Of a DNA stretch of 64,000 nt, positions 33,086-44,276 are shown in pieces (within the stretch, counting starts at the first letter, position 1; each line of letters starts with the position of its first letter). A model generated the notes under the pieces. The model worked only from the letters and a program-made list of their open reading frames with translations. It did no database searches and was not told where the DNA came from. The stretch covers positions 1 to 64,000 of the forward strand of contig JAPJBO010000752.1 in NCBI GenBank assembly GCA_030068145.1. Direction: 5' to 3'. The position numbers and the translations under genes were made by a program. This DNA is from Diplonema papillatum (taxonomy: Eukaryota; Euglenozoa; Diplonemea; Diplonemida; Diplonemidae).

Positions 33086-35215
33086 TTGTTTGCCGGTTCC
33101 CTTCCCGGACAAAGAAGAGAACCAAGGTGAGCCCCTCGGCCGTTTTTCTTTCTGGTGGGTGTTTTCTTTTTTTTCGATCTTACCTGGGAAGCATGAGGAT
33201 AATCACGTAATGAACCATCCTTCGGGTCAAATGGGATGTACCTCTCCCTCCGAAAAATGTCAAAATCGATTGTGCGCAGAGTGGATATCACTAGTAGTCC
33301 CGTTGTTTCGCTCGTTCGCCCATTCTCGAGACACCGACGGCACAAGGCTTCTAGACTTGTGCGACCACGATGTGAGCACTGTTGTGAGTGGTGTCAGAGG
33401 CGTATCATTCCGTTCTCCCTAATGTGGCGCAGACTTGCCAGTCTTCTTCCACGTCTCTCTTGCGTAAAAAGGGAGAAATATGCGGAGGGTATAGACCGAG
33501 TCACGAAAGGATCTTTCAACTGTTGTTCTTATTTACTACTGGCACGAGGCGCGCTTTAACGCATGTGCAGGTCGATTCGGATAGTTTGAGACGGGTGGAG
33601 CAGCAGTCAAAACGCGTTGAGCCTTAAATACACGTTACTTCTGTGTATGATGGATGAGGCGATAGTCCTGTTGACGATGACCTCGAGCCAGAGCGAGAAA
33701 CAGACAGAGAAGCTTGCACTGAACGGAGAGCTAAGAAAAGGGAAACAAATGCATCAGCCACAGATTACACTTGGCTCGCACACACAATACTTGTAGTTCC
33801 GCATCCAGTCGTGCTAAGAGTTGCATTTTTTCGGGGAGTAACACTATCAGCATTGACTCTGAGGCCTCACGAGGCTTGCACAGATTATGAACTGTTTCTT
33901 GTGCTGAGCGGTCGGTTTAGAAGTCTCCGTTTGACCTGTGAGGGGGGGCTTATAGATTGACAAGACTGGTTCATGAGGACACGAATTGGGTATGAACTTC
34001 CAACCGGAAAAGAGGATTTTGGGCAGTGACACTGCTGTTGCTTTGGTTCTGTTCTTTTGCTTACTGAAGGAGGCAAAAGAGTAGGGAAGGTGTCAGGCTT
34101 GTGTTAACCAGTGTAAGTTCGGACTTTCTGAGCCATTTTCGCGACATCCGTGGTACACGAGGCTCCACACTACTGGATCGAAAAAGGGGTTCGACAGGGA
34201 GCAGAAAGTCTTCTGGGGAACTGTAGGCTAAGTCCTATTACTGCGGCTCCATGGAAAGGCTTCGTATCACGCGGGGTGAAAGAGTCAACATATTTTATGT
34301 TGTGGGAACCCCCGAGGTTGGGGACCCGCAAAAGAAGGAGGTGCGTTAGTGAGCTCAACTCCACGAGTGGTGATCCAAATACTGGGGAGTTCTCGCCCTT
34401 CTCTCTTTTTGTTGCCCCCTCTCCAGCAAAATGCGCTGCTTCTATTTTCACCGTCTATCCAACAGGAGAGCGGGAATACCATTCTTTTACTTTCAGGGGG
34501 ATTATGATTTCAGAGTTCTCGAGGAAACCTTTGCCGATGTCTCTTTCTGGTCAGCAACGTTGCAGATTGTGTTTCCCGAGCGTCCGTGGTTGGGTCACAG
34601 AAGGCCGGTATGATGGTGGGTCGCATTTCGTTAGGCGACACAGCATTGGCGAACAGGGCTTCCCCCTCACCCACAAGAAATCTGAAGGTAATTGGTCTCT
34701 GCACCTCCACCCGTGAAGATGCCTACTCTTTTGTCCCCGGTGCTCAAAGGCGCATCGTATAGTGTCGTTGAATCATACTGAAAAAAGGAAGAAAGTGTGG
34801 TCAGGAGGGGGGGACAGTACACTACAAAATAGGGTCTTGGTAATAACTTCTTCATTTTTCTTTGTCGAGCAACAGATCCGCCCATTGAAGTTTCTCGCAG
34901 CACAGGCGAGGAAGAAGAAAAAGATAGGCCTGCATGATTAAAAAAGAAACCAGTTGGAGGGAACAGTGAACAGCAAGTCGGTCTTTTCACTGAGCGCAAA
35001 CACCCGTACGTCCATCCAGGATCCGTCTGTGTTGCAGACGGTATCCTTGCATTGGTGGCGAGTCATTGACATGTCAATGAATACCACACGTTGGTGTGCC
35101 TGTGTTTCGCATGAAGCTACAGCACACGTTTTCTTTTTTTCAGACTTTGCAGTGGTGGGTGGCTTCCTACAAAACGCAGGAGCTTATTAAGGAAACACTG
35201 AATTCAAGAGAGATT
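33086..35215. other. Intergenic upstream of NEK
   Basis: About 2.1 kb with frames on both strands, none recognised. A 5' untranslated exon or promoter for NEK would be expected here, but no motif is diagnostic. Confidence 0.5.
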
Positions 35216-35896
35216 TCAGCCGAGGGCGTTGTAGATGGGCGCCCACCAACTATCTTCGGCCGCACCGGTGGTCGGAGAGGAAAGACCGACGGCTTGCGAC
35301 AGCGAGGTCCACCAGCTGTTCATATGTGCTTCGGCTTTCCCTTGACCGTACAATTCGAAGAGCCACGACGGGGATACTGTGTCCAACGCCGCATTCCACC
35401 AGCCATCGCCACTGTTTCCAATGTAAGCGTCCTTGGAGGAAAACATGGACAGCCAACTGTGTTCTGGTGATTCCGCAGGAGTGAAGGTGTCGCCCACGAG
35501 GAGATACCCGAGAAGGGCGCACAGCAGTGCCCCTACCGCGGATAGTGAAAAACGGTGCTTTAACATCATCTTCTTCACCCCTTCTGCCGACGGTCGGCTG
35601 CTGCCAGTCGCCGCCGTGTTGATTTCTCCCCCGGGGCTTGTAGTTGTCCTTGGCGGTGTTGGGCTGTACCGTAGTGGACTCCTATCAGCCGGTGTTGCCG
35701 GAGACATCACTCCTCGACGTTTCTCGGACATGGCGTACTCTAAGCGGTCTATGACGTTCTTCAGCTCCTGCTGCTTTGCGGCAAACGTGTCGTTGATCGA
35801 GTCTGCGTACTCTCTCCGCTGTGAGGGAGTCGACGGGCTGCCGACGGTGCTGGTGTGTGCCTGTCTTACTGTTGAATTCGGTAATGACACGGTCAT
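35216..35896 (-). CDS. Hypothetical single-pass membrane protein, 226 aa
   Basis: Intact single-exon frame from ATG 35,896 to a TAG stop. Residues 1-110 are Ser/Thr/Pro-rich with SPSTPSQRREYADSIND, a short predicted helix (AKQQELKNVIDRLEYAMSEK, about 41-60) and many TP/SP sites. Residues about 114-138 form one hydrophobic helix (LSAVGALLCALLGYLLVG). The C-terminal ~85 residues are Trp-rich (WWNAALDTVSPSWLFELYG, SWWTSLSQ, SWWAPIYNALG). A tail-side or signal-anchor topology is likely, with the Pro-rich end cytosolic. No family recognised. The spaced WW motifs are distinctive. An additional 5' exon cannot be excluded. Confidence 0.65.
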   Translation of the reverse strand: MTVSLPNSTVRQAHTSTVGSPSTPSQRREYADSINDTFAAKQQELKNVIDRLEYAMSEKRRGVMSPATPADRSPLRYSPTPPRTTTSPGGEINTAATGSSRPSAEGVKKMMLKHRFSLSAVGALLCALLGYLLVGDTFTPAESPEHSWLSMFSSKDAYIGNSGDGWWNAALDTVSPSWLFELYGQGKAEAHMNSWWTSLSQAVGLSSPTTGAAEDSWWAPIYNALG

Positions 35897-36620
35897 AAAC
35901 GTTTTGCTTTTGGTTCCCTCAGCAAATCATTCGTCGAAAAGACGAACGGTCGTTTGACTTTCTTAAAGACCCTTTCTCTACTTTTTGTTTCCTGTAGGTA
36001 GTGCGTTTAGGTAGTGGGGCGATGCGTCTGGTCGTGGAGAGGCTCTCGTTTGGTCGGGGCAAAAGATGGACGGTCTGGTGCGACTGCAAACAACAGGTAT
36101 TGGCCAACATAAAAGTGCTGTCAAACTGTTCCAGCACAGAATTTACCGTGTGTTGGTCTGTTTCGTCTTTGACGATAAGGGCCCCGGGGCTGACCCAAGT
36201 CAACACACAGGCCAGACACCCGCACACTTCATGGTCTATCGCTAAGAGCTCCGAATCGATAATTCCTTCTCGCACGCCTAACAGACGTCTACAGCTGAAT
36301 TTCTCCAAACAGATTCGCTCAGACTTTTTCTAAAGGGAACTCGGCTTTATTTATTGCATCAGATACAAGCAATACGACAGAAAAAAGGGGAGCAAAACAA
36401 CGTAAAACTACGGTGAGCGGCAATACCACTCGTTCCAGATAAACGGTTACAGCCGCAATTGAGACACAGGCACATGCTGTCTGAAGCTAGCATACGGCAT
36501 TGTGCCTCCCTTGGTTCAAACAATTCGAAACATATCTATTTTGAACATGATGCTAACTCACACGGGGCAACAAATACGTGTCAAAATGCGTGTTCGTGAC
36601 GTTCAGTCGACTCGTGTCTG
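35897..36620. other. Intergenic, nothing recognised
   Basis: Between the membrane protein start and the PPR-like gene end. Antisense frames of about 110-130 codons overlap without family resemblance. Confidence 0.45.
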
Positions 36621-38496
36621 CTACAAACCAGCAGGAGGTTTGAAGAACGGAGAATCGCCACCGTGGGGCTCAGTTTTTCGCCGTTTGGTGATAACCGCCG
36701 AGAACGCGGCGTGGAGCTTCGGTGAGTCTTTCTTCATCCGCCTGGCATTGTCGAACAGGCGTATCGCACTAGCGCGCTCGTCGGCAGTGTCATACACCTT
36801 CATCATCAGCAGCCAACCTTTTTCAGATGCAAACGATACGTTCCGCTTCCAGAACAGCGTTGCCGCGGTAACCCACGCATAGGTATCAACGCGGCTGATG
36901 TACTCCTTGCTCTGGCTGGCGTTGAATAGGATCGCGTCCAGGCGCAGCTGGACTATCCGCACAACAATGCTTGGTGACAATCTCGCATCGAATCCCTCAC
37001 TCAACGCAGCCAGCGTTTGGTGCACGACTTTCCAGTGCCTCGCGGAGGCTGCAACGTCGCATAGAGCAAGGTACTCGGCGGGGCCAAGAATGCCGCGCTT
37101 CTGTACCGCCGTCAATGCTTTAGTCGCCCAATCGACAGCCTTTTTTCTTCCATCGCGTGCGCAGGCCGCGCAAATAGCATGGAACAGGGCCAGCGGTTTC
37201 ACCCCAATGCGAAGGGTTCGTTTGTTCCTCAAATACGCCAGGGGAATCTCCATCTCTTCCACCGTTCGCGACGCACGCACGAGCAGAGGCCACGTCGCGC
37301 GGTTCGGCAGCTGTTGAAGCTGTTGTTGACGGTTCGTTGGTCAGCATACACCAGTGGTAGCAAAGAAACCAGTTCCTCTTGATCTGTCCTTGAAGGTTAC
37401 TGTAGAAGTCTCGCTCGATTCCTTCAGTTGCATCGCATGCAAGCGGCTGTGCGGGTTCCCTACTATTTCTGATGTTGCTACCAGGGTGCACCTCGACGGA
37501 CTCAAATACAACTGGAACCTTCAGGAATCCCCGACCCCCTCTGTGGAGCAGCTGGGTCTTCGCACCACGCCTCCTTTTTCGGGTCGTCGCCTTGCGCTTC
37601 GTACGAGCAGGTCCTAGCATTAACCTGCTAGAGAGTAGAACAAGGACCGAAAGAGAGCTGAGACCGAGTCAATTGGAAGAAAAGCCAAAAGGCCATACCT
37701 TGCCGTGCAAGAAATCGCGCTTGAGTGACGCGGCCCCCGGGTCATCTGCAACAATCATTGCGCGTAGAAGCATGTTGAGTTCGGGTGTGCTGATCGACAT
37801 TTGCCAGCTCTTCATGTCCTTCAGAATCAGCTGCAGGGTTTCGTGTCACTCGTAGAAAAGAAACAGAGTTTCAATCTGAGCTGTGTGTATGGTCAGCGGC
37901 GTCTTCCCCGCAAAGAAATGCTGCCTCTTTTCACGGCTGTCAAACCTCATGACTCTCGAGACATGTAGCTGCTCCAGGACTTCACACCCCCCGTGAAAAA
38001 AGGGATTGTTTAGCATTTAGCTTTCCTTCGGCAAATCATATCCAGCTAGCCTAAACTCCCATTCGTGTGTCTTCAGCACCAGGAGCGCAATGTGCCTGGT
38101 TTCCCAAGGGAAACCCAGGCACATACAATAGATTGTAATTATAGGGTGTAAATTTACCTTGCATTGCTTGACGTTGCCAAGGCTTGAATGTGCGTTGAGA
38201 AGAAGCGACTGTGAAGTGCGTGTTGGGCGTTCTCCAGTATCAAGCATGGCTTCGTGGTATGCCAGGGCGCTTTTGAACCGCTGCCGTCGGACTTCGACAA
38301 GCATGCAATGCAGCAAGCACTGGCTGCCAATTTCGTACCCCTCGCACTGCAGCTGCCGGAGCTCGTGGCGCAGATTCAGGGCTGAACTCTTCCGGCTTTC
38401 GGTCCACAAGGCCGTTCGTGCACGCAGGGCGCGGACAGCCTCGCGGTCAACTTTCAACAGCTGATGGCTGCACAATACCGTGCTTCGGCGCATCAT
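36621..38496 (-). CDS. PPR/TPR-like helical-repeat protein, ~386 aa, three exons
   Basis: Exons 38158-38496 (ATG at 38,496), 37699-37830 and 36621-37310 join in phase 0. The exon 1-2 join recreates a pentatricopeptide-like pattern: SLLLNAHSSLGNVKQCK, then LILKDMKSWQMSISTPELN, then MLLRAMIVADD. Further helix pairs follow (PLALFHAICAACARDGRKK, EYLALCDVAASARHWKVVHQ, WVTAATLFWKRNVSFASEKG). PPR proteins usually bind organellar RNA; the repeats here are loose, so a TPR-like role is possible. The N-terminus is Arg/Ser-rich, compatible with a mitochondrial presequence. The exon 3 acceptor could also be 9 nt upstream (37,319). The first intron (38,157-37,831) contains a 15/16-nt hairpin. Confidence 0.62.
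38091..38123. repeat. Hairpin in the first intron of the PPR-like gene
   Basis: TGTGCCTGGTTTCCC, AA, then GGGAAACCCAGGCACA: a 15-16 bp stem with one bulge, 34 nt from the 5' splice site of the minus-strand gene. Confidence 0.8.
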
Positions 38497-39325
38497 TGTG
38501 CAAACAGCTTCGAGCGGTCCCTACACAGCACTCGCGTCTGGTCGCTGCATGTCGGGGTTCACCTTTTTTTCTGCTCCCCCCCCTTCCCCCTCGTCTAGCA
38601 GACTGCTCTGCAAACGATGAGTACTTTTTGTGCACCCATCCCTGTTTGGGTGTGAATGTACTCACCTTCATGTTTCACAGCTACTGAGAAACCCCCAATC
38701 TAGGTTCAGGATCAGTCTTCCATCTCTCAGAGAAAGGCGGGCTGTCCTACATGTAGATACATTAGCCCACAAATCCGGGTGAAATTAGGCCGAATGTAGT
38801 CGCAAACAATCCGCTGCGACTTTGTCAATACAAAACGGTGCTCCCTCATCTGAAAGTGCTAAAACGGAACTGCAAGTGGCCATACACAAGACTTCGGGAA
38901 TCCCTCCTAAAGAAGGCGCCGGTCCTTACCCTTCACCCTTCACCCCACAAGAGCGTCAACGTAGAGCCCACACACGTACATAACTCAGTAAAGCATCGAC
39001 CGAGTCTGACGTCGTGAAGGACTACCTCTTATTTTGTCTTTTCCGAAGCTTCTGTTGCAAGGCTAAAAGGTCAAGAAAAAAAGTCAGCGCAAACATTACC
39101 GGTTGTCGTGGATACAATGAGAAACATCAAGCAGGATCGCGACTTCAGCAGGGTAGCGGGAACGAGAATTCACGACAAAAACAACAACCCGTTGTCCTGG
39201 AAGCCCCAACCAGGCTTCCACTAGCATTACATCCTATCGCTATAGTTCCAATAGAGGGGCTGCGGTCTTGCACGCCTCTACCTATACACAAATTGTTTTC
39301 TGTTCAGGAGACTATGGAACAACAC
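38497..39325. other. Intergenic, nothing recognised
   Basis: About 0.8 kb without repeats or a supported gene. The plus-strand frame 39,014-39,382 has no family resemblance. Confidence 0.45.
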
Positions 39326-39660
39326 CTAGATGAGCAGTCCCCCCCATTCTGCCTGACAACAGGTGTAAATTTGTTGCAGTAGTGTGATTGTCAGGCCTTC
39401 GACTACCCTGAGCAACTCACTAGAACAACAGGTAATGATGTAGTAAACAGCGATAGACCGGAGTAGGCTGCGATACGCTCGTCTGATCTCCGAACGACTA
39501 CAACCGGTAATTTTATGCACTTCCAGGAGATACGGGGTGAACTGCTCAACACTGAACTGAGGCGGCGACTTGGTTGCTTGCGGCGGATATATAATGTCGC
39601 CAACTTGAGACAAGAAATATGACTGAACGTTGTTTGCAGGAAAGGGTGTGCATGCTGGCA
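39326..39660 (-). other. Possible 3' exon or UTR downstream of EF-hand gene
   Basis: A minus frame reading SQVGDIIYPPQATKSPPQF ... VHKITGCSRSEIRRAYRSLL continues past the EF-hand stop in a different frame. It could be an alternative last exon or chance in the 3' UTR; no in-phase splice pair was found. Confidence 0.25.
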
Positions 39661-41442
39661 TCACGACTGCCACCGTTGATGGCGAACAGTGGAAGTCGCA
39701 TGAAGAGCGTTTGCGATGGTGCGCACGAGACGTGGGGATAAGTCAGCGGTGTGAGCCGCCAGGTGCATAGGTAGCTGCGGGTCTGCCTGTGGAGGTGGTT
39801 GGGGATGTGTGCTAGGGACAATGCCATTCCAATCACCGGCGACGGGGGCATAGGGAGATTTGGAAATGCGAAGACACGAGGCTGACACCGTCGAGCGAGC
39901 CACACTATTATTCACAGACGACGTCGTAGATGGAGCAGTGGCTTCGTGAATCCGTCGTATGCGGCTGACAGGCGAAACGCTTTGCGGCGATACAGACACG
40001 GGAGATCCATCTCGGGAAGGCGATGTTGAAAAAAGCTCCGTCTCGAGTGCATCGACCGCAAAGTGCGACGGCCGTTTTGGAAGCGCCGTCGGTGAGCCCC
40101 ACCTCTTGGTACGGTGGCCTGCCACGTGCGGCTTCGAAGGGAGGTCGATCCAATTCAAAGAAGAGAATGCCACGTCACGGAGAACGCTGTACTCGTTGCT
40201 CTCGCCCACGTACATGTTCCGCCTCGCAAATATTTCGCGGAAAGCAACGGCCTGCAAAGCGAGGACGAGCTCTCTCTCCTTTTGCTCATTCCACTGCAAG
40301 CCAACTCTTTTCCAGTGCCTACTCCGATCTTGAGGTAAAGGACTCCCGGTGTATGCACCTGGGATGTCTACAAGAACGCCTCCTCGTAATGCAAGATTTT
40401 GGTGTTGCCGTGCAGGGGAAGCGTTCGGGTGGAAACAGTCCCAAGCAACGTACTCAATGTGCCGCCGCTGCTGCTCTTCGGCGGAGACCAGCACACTACG
40501 CCTGACCTCCTCCTGCATGTTAGCATACTCAGCTTCCAGAATTGCAGCGTTCCTTGCTTTGTGGGCGAGGCTGCGCTGACGCTCAATGGACATAGCCTCT
40601 TTGAGTGCCTTCTCCTTTTGCTCGGCGGCCGCCAGCTTTTCACTGCCAGGAAGTGGTATGATATCGTCCTTGAACGAGCGTCGAATTTCCGGCTGCGTCG
40701 GCATTTTTAAGTGACCTTCGGTGCTTTCAAAACTGCGCGGCCCACGCAAGCCGAGTGCGGCGTCTCCTCTCGAGCTCGCTGACACAATTGATGCAGGAGA
40801 CGAGCGCCCGAACCCCTCAATGGCCCCTCTGCTGTTCGCACTGCGCTGCGAAAGAAGCGATGCTTTGACCGACAATCGCTCAGACGGTTGCGCTGAAGTC
40901 GGCCGAATGAGGTCGCTGAAATCACGCGGTTGCGAAACAGGCGTGTGCAATGTACTGGCAACGCCAGCTGACGCTGGGTCTTTCACGGAGAGGCCACCAG
41001 CCGAAGGCGGTTGTCGAACTCCTGCATTCCAACTCGGGAATGACTGCACGGCTTGCTGAACAGAGCTTCGCATGCACGAAGTGGCAGACGCCTCTTCTGC
41101 AAATGCCTCTACTACTTTCTGGTGTCGTGCAATTTTCGTAGCGTACCGTTCTTCCACGAAAGTGACTGCGCCTTGCAGTCCACTCGTGAATTGCAGCTTC
41201 GCGATGAAGTCAGTGAACTCGTGCATGTCGATGTCGCCCGAGCCGTTTGTGTCCATTTGCAAGAGATTAAACAGGACGCTGTTGTTCGTCACTTGTGGAG
41301 CCAGCAACTCCAGCAGCTGCCTGAACTCGCCGTTCTCAATAACGCCGCTTCTGTCCCTGTCGACTGCCTGAAACATGCGCACGTAACAAGCGCTAGAACC
41401 GGTTGACAGTGCCCCTGCCAATGCCATGGCATCGGCAGTCAT
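39661..41442 (-). CDS. EF-hand calcium-binding protein, 593 aa
   Basis: From ATG 41,442 (MTADAMALAGALS) one exon encodes 593 residues. Two canonical EF loops lie at residues 28-39 (DRDRSGVIENGE) and 64-75 (DTNGSGDIDMHE), both with all acidic positions and the central Gly, so calcium binding is expected. The rest is Ser-rich linker, a charged helical segment (EKLAAAEQKEKALKEAMSIE ... AILEAEYANMQEEVRRS), a conserved-looking stretch HIEYVAWDCFHPNASPARQHQ, and a Ser/Pro-rich C-terminus. The frame is open upstream to ATG 41,598, but that extension reads poorly and a CCCCGGAACAG acceptor-like site precedes the chosen start, so a 5' UTR intron is plausible. Role unknown. Confidence 0.85.
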   Translation of the reverse strand: MTADAMALAGALSTGSSACYVRMFQAVDRDRSGVIENGEFRQLLELLAPQVTNNSVLFNLLQMDTNGSGDIDMHEFTDFIAKLQFTSGLQGAVTFVEERYATKIARHQKVVEAFAEEASATSCMRSSVQQAVQSFPSWNAGVRQPPSAGGLSVKDPASAGVASTLHTPVSQPRDFSDLIRPTSAQPSERLSVKASLLSQRSANSRGAIEGFGRSSPASIVSASSRGDAALGLRGPRSFESTEGHLKMPTQPEIRRSFKDDIIPLPGSEKLAAAEQKEKALKEAMSIERQRSLAHKARNAAILEAEYANMQEEVRRSVLVSAEEQQRRHIEYVAWDCFHPNASPARQHQNLALRGGVLVDIPGAYTGSPLPQDRSRHWKRVGLQWNEQKERELVLALQAVAFREIFARRNMYVGESNEYSVLRDVAFSSLNWIDLPSKPHVAGHRTKRWGSPTALPKRPSHFAVDALETELFSTSPSRDGSPVSVSPQSVSPVSRIRRIHEATAPSTTSSVNNSVARSTVSASCLRISKSPYAPVAGDWNGIVPSTHPQPPPQADPQLPMHLAAHTADLSPRLVRTIANALHATSTVRHQRWQS

Positions 41443-42281
41443 TCCTGTTCCGGGGTCCCTACAACCAACACAAATACTCTTGTGCCGGATGCCCTTGCGA
41501 AAAGTCACCTCTACCCCATGTACGAAGAAGAAGTACCTGCTTATGTGATTTTCAGCACTGCTGACACGTACGGTACACACATGGTGCGCGATGTTCATCG
41601 GTTTCTCCTGTGACACTCGGAGTAGTCAGAGGTGCGTCAAAACTGGACGCAGCTGGTCTAGCTCTACAGGGTTTCACAAGTCGGCCCATGGCGATCGCTG
41701 TCCAAGGCGTAAAAGCTGAAACGAGACTGAAAGTCTAGCTTTCTTTCTTTGCGACGGATAGCCGCTCAACATAGAAATGCCGATTGCAGTAAATGTCCGA
41801 CACGCCGTGTGTGGCATCTGCCCTGCCCGCGTAATACTTGCTATCACTTTCTTTTCAGAGATGTTGGTTGTGAGGACAGAACAAAATAGACCAAAGTCGA
41901 CATAGCCCTGCACGGAACAAAACTATACAACTAACGCAAAATTGGCAAGCAAAGAACGCTGTGCGTTGCAAGCACCAGTTTTCCATCTCTCCAGACGCAC
42001 ACGGCAGCAGCTGGTCCACAAGAGCCTGCACAAGAAACTCCGTAAATTGTGGGCGCTTGTGCGGCGACGCTGCGTTTCCTTGTGGTTTTCTCAATACAGT
42101 GGTGGGCAGCGATGGAGGCTGCTTAGCTCTTGCCGATGCACAACATGTGGAACAAAGAAACAGCGCACATGTGCACCCGGCGGTATGTGCGCGACAGCAT
42201 GAACGCGTTACAAGCCCGACCCAGCCTGCTTAAATGTGCTTCACGCGGTGACCGCGCGTGAGCGACAAAGACGCGAGTGAG
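41443..42281. other. Gap upstream of the EF-hand gene
   Basis: A minus-strand stretch near 41,960-42,090 reads PHKRPQFTEFLVQALVDQLL, protein-like but without an assignable start or splice partner. It could be a 5' exon of the EF-hand gene. Confidence 0.3.
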
Positions 42282-43331
42282 TCACATGTCATCGAGGCAA
42301 TTATCAGAAATGTGGATAGGCTCGCTGTCCGCAGTTTGCAGGAAGGTGTCCAGGAGCTGTTCATCGGCATACTCTCGCTCCTCGTCCGAGTCAAAGTCTT
42401 CGTAGACGGTGTCATCAAGCGGCTCCCCACCATTTAGAACGTAAAGATATTCAATTTGTCGGTGGCGTAGCTCAGCGTGACAGTTCTGCAGCTTCTTCTC
42501 GTACCTCTCGATCTCTGCAAGCAGGGCATGCGCATTAGGGCTTTCAGCTGCGGGAGAAGCCATGAGCGCAGTTCCGGCGCTGAAGTCACGCGAAGGAAGA
42601 TCGTGCAGCCGCTTTCTCCTCCGCAACGCCTCTCTTCGCTGCCGCGCTTCTGCGTCCAGCTCTTCTTGCTGCTTGCGCTCCATGTGTTGTCGTCGTATCT
42701 GCGTATTCACGGGGCAAGGTACTTCGTTGTCATTTCGACTCACTCGCGGGGAAATCGCTGGCGGGTCAATAGTACTGCAGTGCCACCGTCGATATGTTCG
42801 AGGCCAAAAGGGTCGAGCTTACAGAGCTTTTGTCATGGTACGTCACGAGGTGGTTTCAAACCCGGCAGCCGGAAATCTCTGAACGCATAGTTACGGACTG
42901 CATCGAGCAACCTTGGGCACAAAGCATACCTGCGTCGAAGTAGTCTCCGGATGAACTTCTTCCCCGTACGACAGGCGGCATTTTGACCTGCCGCTGGTTC
43001 CGCTTAATGTGCTCACGGTTTCTGCCATCTGTGAGATTTTCCATTTGCATGCTCGGAAAGGACTAGCAACGCGCATTGCGGAGTGGACCGGCTCAAATGC
43101 GACATTATGAACAGAAAGAAAATGACGTAGCATCACGGTTGAGTCCACAACTCCAGGCTAAGTGCTTGTTGTTTGCGGAATGCCGACTATCGCACATTGG
43201 ATTACGTTTGCATTCATTGAGAGTTGGGTCAAAAGACGTACCTCATCTTTGCCTTTGATGGCTGGTAGCCGCTGGCCATAGATTGACTTCACTTCCGACA
43301 GCTTCTTGCTCGATCGAAAGCTTCCGTCCAT
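42282..43331 (-). CDS. Charged coiled-coil protein, 231 aa, four exons
   Basis: Exons 43242-43331 (ATG 43,331, MDGSFRSSKKLSEVKSIYG), 42930-43062, 42842-42897 and 42282-42698 join in phases 0, 1 and 0. The middle part is basic (REHIKRNQRQVKMPPVVRGR; FRDFRLPGLKPPRD). Residues about 95-125 form an Arg/Glu/Gln-rich helix (RKQQEELDAEARQRREALRR), a second helix follows (LLAEIERYEKKLQNCHAELR), and the C-terminus is strongly acidic (YEDFDSDEEREYADEQLLD). Family not recognised; the basic-helix-acidic layout suits a cytoskeletal or scaffold protein. All four exons have GT donors (GTACGT, GTATGC, GTACCA) and AG acceptors. The 417-nt last exon ends in TGA. Confidence 0.7.
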
Positions 43332-44276
43332 ATTTTGGGTCTGCTCTCGTATTTTTCTTCAAGGGCGTAGTGACCGCCGTAGTCACTACAACAGAAGGTT
43401 TTGAGAACGGTCCTGAGAAGGCCCTGTCTGAAGGGTACCAAAATAAATATGGTCATGCGAGCGACCTGCTTGAAGATCAACCAGCCATCCGGAGGCGGAG
43501 CTTTGCAGCTCTGCAGCAGTAGTAGTCGTCCCCCCTTTCACACTCATTTGCTTTTCACTGGAAGATCACTCACTGCCACTGTGGCCAGTAGTCCTCGGCT
43601 TTTCGTATGTTTGTCGAGCGACTTCTGCGAGCTCGAAAGAGTGCTTGTTCGTGGTCGTTCAATTTCAGTCGCCCCGCTGGCCATGGCTTTTTGCGTCATT
43701 GTTACTACTACTTTCGACATTGTAAAACCCCCAGTGTCAATAACTAGTGTGGTGACTGTTGTTGGTTTCCTTGAGGAAGCATGCTTTGTACACAGGTCAA
43801 AAGGAAGCAGACAGAGTGATTGGGGAAATGTTATGCTTCGTCCAATCCAGCAAGTCAGATCATTAGACTATTCCACGCTGACTGCTAAGGTTAGTGTCAC
43901 GTCAGAGACTTCTTCCATCATGGCAGTGACCAACCCGTCTTCATGTGACCGCAAGCGAGGCATCACCAAACGTGACAGGTTGCAGGAATCTGCCGAATCT
44001 TCCGGCATCAACAGTCTTATATTGCTTCTCGGCGAACACGACTGCTTGAAAAGCACACGCCGCGAGACTCATCCTCAGGTGTTCCAGGAATTACCGTCTC
44101 CAGCAACCCCATTCGTTCGACGAGCCGCCTTTGGTACCGTTGTTGTCACAGACGAAGGCAACAACAACAACAAGACTGCGGCGGTGCTGCCTTCTCTGCA
44201 TTGCAGAGTAGCTGCGGCTCACTGGCAGCTTTCGGCATTGGAGCAGAGCCAAAGCTCACGTGGGACGCTGTGGTGT
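43332..44276. other. Intergenic; long antisense frame not accepted
   Basis: A plus-strand frame of 350 codons (43,401-44,453) spans this gap, but it overlaps a better-supported minus exon and lacks domain-like sequence. A short CAACAACAACAACAAG run lies at about 44,160. Confidence 0.4.

Noticed and set aside
37120-37620. 166-codon minus frame upstream of PPR exon 3
   Set aside because: It lies mostly in the intron between exons 2 and 3, and the better frame at its 3' end is the PPR exon.
41443-41598. N-terminal extension of the EF-hand protein to ATG 41,598
   Set aside because: The extra ~50 residues look unlike protein, and an acceptor-like site lies just before the preferred ATG.
42900-43148. 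Alternative frame for exon 2 of the 231-aa protein (QMAETVSTLSGTSG)
   Set aside because: It joins only directly to the last exon and reads poorly; the chosen frame uses four exons with consistent phases.
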